This document shows, piece after piece, positions 7,108 through 13,404 of a DNA stretch of 13,404 bases. This DNA comes from an uncultured Collinsella sp. Lineage in GTDB: Bacteria > Actinomycetota > Coriobacteriia > Coriobacteriales > Coriobacteriaceae. Each line of letters opens with the position of its first letter. Position 1 is the first letter of the stretch. The stretch covers positions 1-13,404 of the forward strand of contig CALDBJ010000132.1 in assembly GCA_937937835.1 (NCBI GenBank), in the 5' to 3' direction. The translations under genes were made by a program, and so were the position numbers. The notes beneath the pieces were generated by a model that saw only the letters and a list, made by a program, of their open reading frames with translations, was not told where the DNA came from and ran no database searches.

Positions 7108-10107
7108 CTATTTCTTAAGAAGGTACGAATAGTTGTCGCGCACAGCCCTGATGGTCAGGCGGACGGCCTCGGGAAGACCGGTGTTGACAGCATCGACCGA
7201 GACGGTGCGGACCGTGCCGGCGACGCGAACCTTAAAGTGGTCCTCGTCCACGACCAGGAAGCCCTCGTTCTCGGAGTTCTCCATGTCCTGCTCGCTCCAG
7301 AACAGGGTGAGCTTGTCCTTGTAGGGACGACCCTCCTGGTAGGGGCAGAACACGGCGCAGTTACCGCACTCGTTGCACATGCCGTCGACATGGACGACCT
7401 GATGCTTGGCCAGGCCCGGCACCTTAATGGCAACGTTGGCGCGGTTGGGGCACACGTCGCAGCAGACCTCGCACACCGAGCCGCAGCCCAGGCAGCGAGT
7501 CTTGGTGCAGTTGCGCTTGTCGCGGCACAGCGACCCCTTGCGCTCGTAGCAGGTGTCCTCGCGACCGGCCTGAGCATTCTGGTCGGCGTACTTGTTAAAG
7601 TCCACGCCGGCGATGGCGCGGGCGACTTCGGCGGCGTCGGCGATAGCCTCGACCACGGTAGCAGGACCGCGACGGCAGTCGCCCGCAGCCCAGACGCCCT
7701 CGACGCCGGTGGAGGTGGCGGCAAGACGGCCGCGACGGTCGTGCTCAACACCCGCGGCGTCGTACAGGCTGGCATCGATGCCCTCGCCCACGGCACAGAT
7801 CACCGTGGTGGCGGAAAGCTCGACGGTCTCGCCCGTGGCGACGGGGCTACGACGGCCGCTTGCATCCGGCTCGCCAAGCTCCATAACGTCGCAGGTCAGC
7901 ACGGCACCGTTGAGCGCCTTGGGCGCCAGCAGCTCGCAGAACTCAACGCCGTCGGCAAGAGCAAGATCAAGCTCTTCCTCATCGGCGGGCATCTGCTTCT
8001 TGGTGCGGCGGTAGACCAGGCGCACGTTCTTCACGCCGGCCAGGCGCTTGGCCACGCGGGCCGCGTCCATGGCGGTGTTGCCGGCGCCAATGACCACGAC
8101 GTCCTCGCCCAGCTCGAGCTTCTCGCCTTTCTTGGCGGCCTCGAGGAACTCCAGCACGTCGAGCTCGGCGCCCTCGCCCAGGCCCGCAGAGCCGGGCATC
8201 CAGGCACCGGTGGCCACGACCACGTCGGTAAAGCCCTGGTCCTTGAGCTCGTCAATGGAATCAACGCGAGCGTTGAGCTGCACCTTGGCGCCAAAGGCTA
8301 GGCAGAGCTCGGCATCGTGGGAGATATCGTCGCTCGCGATACGGAACTCGGGAATCACGTGACGGACCACGCCGCCGAGCGAGTCGCGGGCCTCAAAGAT
8401 GGTGACGGGCACGCCGGCACGCGTCAGGAAGAACGCCGTCGCCAGGCCGGCCGGGCCGCCGCCGATAACGGCAACGTTGCGCTCGCCGTCGTTGGCGATG
8501 GCCTGGGCGCGCAGCTTGGGCAGCACGGCGGTCATGGCCTCGCGGGCGGCCTTGAGCTTGCTGGCGCGAATCTGGGCGCCCTCGGGCTCGTAGAACGCAC
8601 GCTCGCAGGCACGGCCGCAGGGATGCGGGCAGATGGTGCCGGTAATGAACGGCAGGGCGTTGCGCTCGATGATGATGTTGAGTGCGTCCTCGTAGCGGCC
8701 CTCGTCAACGGCCGCCAGGTAGGCGGGAATATCCTGCTGGATGGGGCAGCTCGTGCGGCACGGCGTGGTAAAGCAATCGGAAAGAGGGCTCTTGCCGGCG
8801 ACCTTGCGGTCGGGCAGCGGACGCAGCGGCTTCTTGTAGAGCGGGTTGGTGAGTGAGTCGGTCTGGATCGCAGTCACAGCCTCGAGAGAGACACCCGCGA
8901 ACGGCTTGCCATCCAGGTCGGTAAACTCGCCGGCCATCTGGCTAAAGCGCTCGTAGCCACCGGGCTTGAGCACGTCGGTCGCCAGGGTGACGGGCCAAAT
9001 GCCGGCATCGTACAGGGCGCGGATGTTGTAGACCGTAGCACCGCCGGAGTAGCTGATGCGCAGCTTGCCATCGAACTGCTCGGTAATGCGACGGGCAGCC
9101 TCGATGGTCAGCGAGAACAGCGAACGGCCGGACATGTACATCTCGGTGGAAGGCAGCTCGTTCCTCGTCACGTCGACGGGGAAGGTGTTGGTGAGCTTGA
9201 CGCCAAACTCCAGGCCGCGCTCGGCGCACAGGGCAATCAGGCGCTCGAACATGGGCACGGCGTCGGCCCACTGCAGGTCCTCGCGGAAGTGCGTATCGTC
9301 GAAGACGATGTAGTCAAAGCCCAGCTCGTTGAGGCGCTGACGTGCAAACTCATAGCCCAGCAGCGTGGGGTTGCACTTGATGTAGGTGTTGAGGCCCTTC
9401 TCGGTGATGAGGTAGGTCGCGATGCGCTCGATCTCGGCGGGCGGGCAGCCGTGCAGGGTAGACTCGGTGATGGAGTTGGAGACGCGTGCCGGGATGGACT
9501 CGACAAACGCGGCGTCGACATGCTCAAACTTGTCCAGGTTGGCGAGCGCCCATGCGCGGCACTCGTTCCAGACGTCGGAGCCGCTGGCGTCCTTCATGCC
9601 CTCGATGTAGGCGTCGACCTTGGGGCTCTTGATGCCCTCCAGGTCATAACCCACGGACATGTTGAAGACAAAGCCGTCCGGGCTGCCCAGGCCGTACTCG
9701 CGAGCGATCAGGTGGCAGGCAAACCATGCCTTCACGTACTCGGCAAAAGCCTGCGGAACCTCGAGCTCGGTCGACCACTCGCAGTTGTAGCACTCGTCCT
9801 GCGCCACAATGCAGGGCTTGTTGACACACTTGGAGAGCTCCTCGCCGTCCATAACCTGAACGGTCTTGAGCTCAAAGAAGCGGGAACCGGCCACGTAGGA
9901 TGCCACGATGTTCTGGGCCAACTGCGTATTGGGACCGGCGGCCGGGCCAAACGGAGTCTCGATGCGCTCGTCAAAAATGGGAAGCGCGCCCTCCTGGTTG
10001 GTCGTGACCATCTTGCGCACGCCAAAGACGGCGCCCTGAGTCTTGTGCTCCTCGATGATCCAGTTCATCAGCTGCGAAAACGGGATCGGCCTCATGATGT
10101 CGCTCAT
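7108..10107 (-). CDS. ygfK: YgfK-type NAD(P)/FAD iron-sulfur oxidoreductase ('putative selenate reductase subunit YgfK')
   Basis: This 999-residue protein is close in order and length to E. coli YgfK. Residues 1-430 form a dihydropyrimidine-dehydrogenase/PreA-like barrel (FGPAAGPNTQLAQN, STLHGCPPAEIE, ISYSGGA). Residues 440-510 are the GltD-type cysteine-rich linker (C445, C450, C454, C493, C497, C501). The FAD site is GGGPAGLA at 549-556, the NAD(P) site GAGNTAMD at 674-681, and a second FAD contact WAAGD at 806-810. The C-terminus carries ferredoxin-like cysteines C872/875/879/886 (plus C882, C883) and C911/914/917/921. I chose the ATG at 10107, not the longer frame to 10230, because MSDIMRPIPF matches the family start, AGAGGAA lies at 10114-10120, and the extra 41 residues are arginine-rich and atypical. 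The old 'selenate reductase' name is weakly founded. Homologous loci have been linked to anaerobic purine/urate breakdown in gut bacteria. Confidence 0.92.
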   Translation of the reverse strand: MSDIMRPIPFSQLMNWIIEEHKTQGAVFGVRKMVTTNQEGALPIFDERIETPFGPAAGPNTQLAQNIVASYVAGSRFFELKTVQVMDGEELSKCVNKPCIVAQDECYNCEWSTELEVPQAFAEYVKAWFACHLIAREYGLGSPDGFVFNMSVGYDLEGIKSPKVDAYIEGMKDASGSDVWNECRAWALANLDKFEHVDAAFVESIPARVSNSITESTLHGCPPAEIERIATYLITEKGLNTYIKCNPTLLGYEFARQRLNELGFDYIVFDDTHFREDLQWADAVPMFERLIALCAERGLEFGVKLTNTFPVDVTRNELPSTEMYMSGRSLFSLTIEAARRITEQFDGKLRISYSGGATVYNIRALYDAGIWPVTLATDVLKPGGYERFSQMAGEFTDLDGKPFAGVSLEAVTAIQTDSLTNPLYKKPLRPLPDRKVAGKSPLSDCFTTPCRTSCPIQQDIPAYLAAVDEGRYEDALNIIIERNALPFITGTICPHPCGRACERAFYEPEGAQIRASKLKAAREAMTAVLPKLRAQAIANDGERNVAVIGGGPAGLATAFFLTRAGVPVTIFEARDSLGGVVRHVIPEFRIASDDISHDAELCLAFGAKVQLNARVDSIDELKDQGFTDVVVATGAWMPGSAGLGEGAELDVLEFLEAAKKGEKLELGEDVVVIGAGNTAMDAARVAKRLAGVKNVRLVYRRTKKQMPADEEELDLALADGVEFCELLAPKALNGAVLTCDVMELGEPDASGRRSPVATGETVELSATTVICAVGEGIDASLYDAAGVEHDRRGRLAATSTGVEGVWAAGDCRRGPATVVEAIADAAEVARAIAGVDFNKYADQNAQAGREDTCYERKGSLCRDKRNCTKTRCLGCGSVCEVCCDVCPNRANVAIKVPGLAKHQVVHVDGMCNECGNCAVFCPYQEGRPYKDKLTLFWSEQDMENSENEGFLVVDEDHFKVRVAGTVRTVSVDAVNTGLPEAVRLTIRAVRDNYSYLLKK

Positions 10108-10205
10108 AATGAGTTCCTCTCTGTAACGCCCGGCGAGACCGCGCGGCGGGCGCAAATACGGTGTAGCGCTAGCACAGCGCCGGCGACCCCGCGGAGGCCG
10201 CCTAT

Positions 10206-10241
10206 GCGCGCGCCGGATGTGGCGAAACATCCGACGCGCGC
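10206..10241 (-). promoter_or_regulatory. Strong hairpin between ssnA and ygfK
   Basis: Arms of 15 bp at 10206-10220 and 10227-10241 (GCGCGCG.CGGATGT) pair with one G-U wobble in the minus-strand RNA around a 6-nt loop. It starts about 15 nt after the ssnA stop and leaves about 98 nt before the ygfK start. There is no T tract in the direction of transcription. It could protect the upstream transcript, mark a processing site, or partly terminate so that ygfK is made at a different level. No clear promoter was found in the 149-nt gap. Confidence 0.6.
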
Positions 10242-10256
10242 GAATCTACTTGTGAA

Positions 10257-11612
10257 TTAGTAGGTGCGATCGTTGAGCGTGCTCCAGAGCTTCTTGGACT
10301 CGGCCATGGTCCACGCGTTGATCTTGTCCTCATCAATGCCAACGAACTCGCGATCCTTGTACAGGACGCGGCCGTTGATGATGGTGGTGCGGCAGTTTTT
10401 GCCCATCATGCCAAAGAGCATGTGGCCGTCGATATTCTCCTCGCTCAGCGGCGTAAAGGGCTTGTAGTCCATAACGATAACGTCGGCGGCAGCGCCGGCC
10501 TCGAGCACACCGAGCTTGCGATCGAAGTACTTGCTCGCCATCTTGGCGTTGTTCTCGAACAGCATCGTCATGGCCTCGCACCAGCCCACGTTGGGCATGG
10601 CGGCGTTGTGGCGCTGAATAATCAGGAAGACCTTAAGGCTCTCGAGCATATCGTGGGTGTAGGCGTCGGTGCCCATGCACACGGGGATGCCGCGGCGGAA
10701 GAACTCGAGCACGGGGGCGCAGCCCACGGCGTTGCCCATATTGGATTCGGGGTTGTTGACCAGCCAAGTGCCGGACTCCTTGACGATATCCATCTCGGCA
10801 GGCGTCACGTGGATGCAGTGGCCCAGCATGGTGTCGGGACCCAGCAGGTTGTGCTGCAGCAGGCGCTCGACGGGGCTGATGCCACCGCGGTTGAGGCGGG
10901 AGTCCCACACGTCGTTCATGCCCTCGCACACATGGATGTGGAAGCCGGTCAGGCCGTTGTTGGCCTCGGCCATCTTATCCATGGTCTCGTCCGAAAGCGT
11001 AAAGGTAGCATGTCCGCCAAACATGGCGGCGATCATGTGGTTGTCGTTATCGCGACGCTCCTTGGCGGCCCACTGGGCAAATTCGGCGTTCTCGGCAATG
11101 GCCTGGTCGCACTTTTCCTGGCCGCGGCGATCGGAGACCTCGTAGCACAGGCACGAACGCATGCCCAGCTCCTGAGCTGCATCCTTAATGGTAAAGAGGC
11201 TTCCCGGAATCTCGCAGAAGCTCGCATGGTGATCGAAGATCGTGGTGACGCCATCACGGATGGAGTCCAAAATCGTAGCATAGGCGCTGGCCTTGGTGCC
11301 GTCGAGCGTCAGGTTGTCGTCGATCTTCCACCACTGCTGCTCGAGATTCTCCAAGAAGTTGGTGGGGTTGCAGCCCTTAATGGCAAGGCCGCGGGCCAGA
11401 CCCGAGTAGATGTGGGTGTGGCAGTTGATGAGTCCGGGCATGATGAGGTTGCCCTGGGCATCGACGTACTCGGCATCCGGGTACTTGGCCTTGAGCTCGC
11501 GCTCGGGGCCCACTTCGACGATCGTATCTCCGTCAATGGCGACCGCACCGTTTGGAATAAACGGGGTCTGAGCGTTGCGGGTAAAGACGGAACCGTTAGC
11601 GACCAGAAGCAT
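10257..11612 (-). CDS. ssnA: SsnA-type aminohydrolase of the amidohydrolase superfamily
   Basis: This 451-residue metal-dependent hydrolase is related to guanine deaminase and chlorohydrolases and matches the SsnA group found beside ygfK. Metal and catalytic residues are visible: H65 and H67 in NCHTHIYSG, H128/H129 in FDHHAS, H225/H227 in GFHIHVCEG, H265 in LGHCIHV, and D316 in MGTDAYTH. These are consistent with an aminohydrolase barrel plus the usual N- and C-terminal beta domain. The ATG at 11612 is preferred over the in-frame one at 11630, because AAGGGAG lies at 11618-11624 just before it and MLLVANGSVFT matches the family N-terminus. Its substrate is not established; a deamination or ring-opening step in the purine pathway is inferred from neighbours and fold. 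Confidence 0.9.
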   Translation of the reverse strand: MLLVANGSVFTRNAQTPFIPNGAVAIDGDTIVEVGPERELKAKYPDAEYVDAQGNLIMPGLINCHTHIYSGLARGLAIKGCNPTNFLENLEQQWWKIDDNLTLDGTKASAYATILDSIRDGVTTIFDHHASFCEIPGSLFTIKDAAQELGMRSCLCYEVSDRRGQEKCDQAIAENAEFAQWAAKERRDNDNHMIAAMFGGHATFTLSDETMDKMAEANNGLTGFHIHVCEGMNDVWDSRLNRGGISPVERLLQHNLLGPDTMLGHCIHVTPAEMDIVKESGTWLVNNPESNMGNAVGCAPVLEFFRRGIPVCMGTDAYTHDMLESLKVFLIIQRHNAAMPNVGWCEAMTMLFENNAKMASKYFDRKLGVLEAGAAADVIVMDYKPFTPLSEENIDGHMLFGMMGKNCRTTIINGRVLYKDREFVGIDEDKINAWTMAESKKLWSTLNDRTY

Positions 11613-11630
11613 GGATGCTCCCTTCAACAT

Positions 11631-11807
11631 CAGAGGCGGGGTTTGACACCTCTGACATGGCGGAGTGCGAAGCGCCGGCCTACACCGGAAACGGGCCCTC
11701 TCCCGTCAACGCTTCACCAAAGGGACAAACCCTTTGAAGTGCGGCTTGGTGCCGCATGGCGTCGGCGGACGAGGCGATGCGTCCGCCGACGAATAGCACC
11801 GAATTGG
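11631..11807 (-). promoter_or_regulatory. Intergenic region with a string of hairpins between permease and ssnA
   Basis: Read in the direction of the genes, a perfect 12-bp stem CGTCGGCGGACG (11760-11771 with 11780-11791, loop 8 nt) lies 16 nt after the permease stop. Next come a small TGCGGC/GCCGCA hairpin (about 11740-11756), a stem containing AAAGGG/CCCTTT and CTTC/GAAG (about 11711-11739), and TCAGAGG/CCTCTGA closer to ssnA (about 11633-11656). None has a T tract. I see no convincing promoter: a TTGACG at about 11704-11709 lacks a fitting -10. Partial termination or differential RNA stability between permease and enzymes is a reasonable reading. Confidence 0.55.
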
Positions 11808-13202
11808 TTACTTCTTGCTCTCGGGCAAGACCAGATCCACGGCAGCGTCCTTGGCAGCATCGATGTGCTGAGCCACGACCGGCGTCTGCGGAAGGATCAG
11901 GTTAAGGACAATGGCCATGATGGCGGTGGGGGTTACGGCATTGGAGCCGATGACGGTGGACACCCAGGCGGGCATACCCTCGCCGGCAAGGCAACCGCTG
12001 GCCATCCAGATACCCAGGCCAAAGACGACGGAGGTGCCGACGATGGTGGTGGTGCGCTGCGTGAGGCCCTCGCGGGTGAACATGCGCACGCCGTTCATGG
12101 TGATGGTGCCAAAGACGCCGACGGTCGCGCCGCCGATGACGGGCTGCGGGATAGCGGAAAGGACGGCAGAGAGCTGCGGGAACAGACCGGCGATGGCAAA
12201 GACGGCCGCAATGATCACAAAGACCCACTTGTTGACGACCTTGTTGGAGCAGATGATGCCCACGTTCTGGCCAAGGGCGCTGGTGGGAAGACCGCCCAGC
12301 AGACCGCCGACCATAGAGGTGAGGCCCTGGGACACGATAGCGCCGGAGAGCTCGCGCTCGGTGGGCATACGGTCGATGGAGCCCAGGCAGGCGGCGGAGA
12401 CGTCACCGATAACCTGGATGGCAACCATGGGGAACACGACGGCGAGGGTAATGCAGACCTCGGGATCAAACTCGAGCGCGTAGGGCATGAGCTTGGGAAG
12501 AGCGAAGACCTGAGCGGTGGCGACGCTGGAGAAGTCGATCATGCCAAAGGGGATGGAGACGATCATGCCAACGATCATGCCAAAGAACACGGATCCCAGC
12601 TTGAGCGTGCCCTTGCCAAAGTTGGCGAGCGCAAAGACCACGGCGAAGGTGATAAGAGCGACGCACCAGGCCTGCGGGGTGCCCCACAGCGGCGTACCCA
12701 TACCGCCGGCCATATACTTGACGGCCGTGGGATACAGCGAAACGCCGATGGAGAAGATGACCGTACCGGTCACGACGGGCGGGAACAGCCACTTGATCTT
12801 GCTGTAGGCCAGACCAAAGAGGACCGCGACGGCGCCGCCGACAAGCTCGCCGCCCAGCAGCGCACCAAAGCTAAAGCCCGAGGCGCCCATGGCCTGCAGG
12901 GCCGGCAGGAACGCGAACGAAACGCCCATGACGATGGGCAGGCCGCCGCCGATGCGACGGAAGGGGGCAAAGGCCTGAAGGGCCGTGTCGATCGCCGAAA
13001 GAATGAGTGCAACCTGAATGATGTCGGTGCTCTGCTGGCTATTAAAGCCGTAGACGCCGGCCATGATGACCGCCGGGGTAATGATGCCGGCAAACGATGC
13101 CAGTACGTGCTGAAGGGCACACGGGATCATTTCCTTAACGGGAGGCATGCCTTCGCGAGTGAACAGGGCTTCAGTGCCGTTCGTAACCGTCTCCTGGGTC
13201 AT
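11808..13202 (-). CDS. uacT: NCS2 (NAT) family nucleobase/purine permease
   Basis: This 464-residue polytopic inner-membrane protein should have about 14 hydrophobic segments, as in the NCS2 fold. Family marks are the QH pair at 31-32 in ALQHVLASFAG, the TM3-like GVSFAF (93-98), the TM8 region AIQVIGDVSA (261-270), the signature start GQNVGIICSNK (311-321) and the PQPVIGGATVGVFG segment (352-365). It lies first in the cluster, so import of xanthine, urate or another purine by cation symport is likely. Two positions differ from well-studied xanthine/urate carriers: Q263 where they have an essential Glu four residues before the TM8 Asp, and Asn-Lys instead of Thr-(Arg/Lys/Gly) at the end of the signature. 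Substrate is therefore uncertain and the symbol is only the closest family name. GAGGATTGGTGG precedes the start. Confidence 0.85.
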   Translation of the reverse strand: MTQETVTNGTEALFTREGMPPVKEMIPCALQHVLASFAGIITPAVIMAGVYGFNSQQSTDIIQVALILSAIDTALQAFAPFRRIGGGLPIVMGVSFAFLPALQAMGASGFSFGALLGGELVGGAVAVLFGLAYSKIKWLFPPVVTGTVIFSIGVSLYPTAVKYMAGGMGTPLWGTPQAWCVALITFAVVFALANFGKGTLKLGSVFFGMIVGMIVSIPFGMIDFSSVATAQVFALPKLMPYALEFDPEVCITLAVVFPMVAIQVIGDVSAACLGSIDRMPTERELSGAIVSQGLTSMVGGLLGGLPTSALGQNVGIICSNKVVNKWVFVIIAAVFAIAGLFPQLSAVLSAIPQPVIGGATVGVFGTITMNGVRMFTREGLTQRTTTIVGTSVVFGLGIWMASGCLAGEGMPAWVSTVIGSNAVTPTAIMAIVLNLILPQTPVVAQHIDAAKDAAVDLVLPESKK

Positions 13203-13289
13203 TTGACCACCAATCCTCGAAGTAGTTGTTTTCGCATCTGACGCTCTATTGTGACGCAGTGCGGGGTTGAGGTTGTGCCTTCATTGCAT

Positions 13290-13318
13290 ATCGTATTAAA
13301 GATGATTCTCATTCTCAA
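13290..13318 (-). promoter_or_regulatory. Putative sigma-70 promoter of the purine cluster, overlapped by a Fur-box-like sequence
   Basis: On the minus strand, TTGAGA (13313-13318) and TACGAT (13290-13295) are spaced by 17 nt, which would start transcription near 13283 and leave a leader of about 80 nt before the permease ATG. The -35 box is part of TGAGAATGAGAATCA (13303-13317), two GAGAAT hexamers plus a C, resembling the hexameric Fur box GATAATGATAATC. No purine riboswitch sequence was recognised in the leader. A TTCAGCTGAA palindrome sits further upstream at 13346-13355. The remaining bases to 13404 hold no gene I can see. Confidence 0.5.
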
Positions 13319-13404
13319 TAATAATTTTTTGTTATCAGACTATTCTTCAGCTGAAATTACGCATTTCCGCAGGTCAGGAAAGTGTCTGGTCAAAATAACA
13401 TCTA

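Noticed and set aside
3683..7132. Very long plus-strand open frame opposite the Mo hydroxylase and polyferredoxin genes
   Set aside because: It mirrors GC-biased third positions of the minus-strand genes, gives a low-complexity Ala/Gly/Val/His/Asp-rich protein without domains, and runs through the terminator. The same holds for the plus-strand frames at 10422-13241, 9289-10260 and 7237-8301.
10108..10230. Longer N-terminus for YgfK
   Set aside because: The extra 41 residues are arginine-rich and non-homologous and extend into the intergenic hairpin; the ATG at 10107 has an RBS and matches the family start.
13203..13290. Purine riboswitch in the permease leader
   Set aside because: No conserved purine-aptamer core or matching three-way junction could be found by eye.

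Overview
The window looks like chromosomal DNA from a high-GC, anaerobic, gut-type actinobacterium. Collinsella or another Coriobacteriia is my best guess. The guess rests on protein style, GC-biased codon use and the anaerobic purine/selenium-type gene set; there is no rRNA or other direct taxonomic marker.

The left third (1-3720) is accessory in character. Two unrelated-looking genes are separated by three clusters of one imperfect palindromic repeat of about 48 bp with a period of about 62 bp: 97-403, 1943-2113 and 3435-3706. Between the first and second clusters, on the minus strand, is an ATPase_2/DUF234-type AAA+ ATPase with a PD-(D/E)xK-like C-terminus (426-1817). Its promoter lies in a perfect 22-bp-arm palindrome at 1836-1885. 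Between the second and third clusters, on the plus strand, is an AbiEi-like protein with a nuclease-fold-like C-terminus (2409-3407). It has no AbiEii partner, and its leader carries an exact tandem 11-bp repeat.

The right two thirds (3721-13404) hold one unidirectional minus-strand cluster, read from right to left: an NCS2 purine/nucleobase permease (11808-13202), the amidohydrolase SsnA (10257-11612), the flavin/iron-sulfur oxidoreductase YgfK (7108-10107), an RnfB-like four-cluster polyferredoxin (6617-7096), and a fused [2Fe-2S]/molybdenum hydroxylase of the XdhD / selenium-dependent xanthine dehydrogenase group (3827-6604). The last three genes are separated by 11-12 nt and end in a hairpin followed by a rho-independent terminator (3721-3757). 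A plausible promoter with an overlapping Fur-box-like sequence precedes the permease (13290-13318).

Together these genes suggest anaerobic purine (urate/xanthine-type) uptake and breakdown. The permease imports the base, the Mo enzyme hydroxylates or reduces the ring, and SsnA hydrolyses an amidine, amide or amino group. The usual FAD subunit of a xanthine dehydrogenase is absent from the window. The polyferredoxin and the NAD(P)/FAD protein YgfK sit exactly where an alternative electron route between Mo enzyme and pyridine nucleotide would be encoded. This three-protein redox module is the most interesting system here, followed by the palindromic repeat family.
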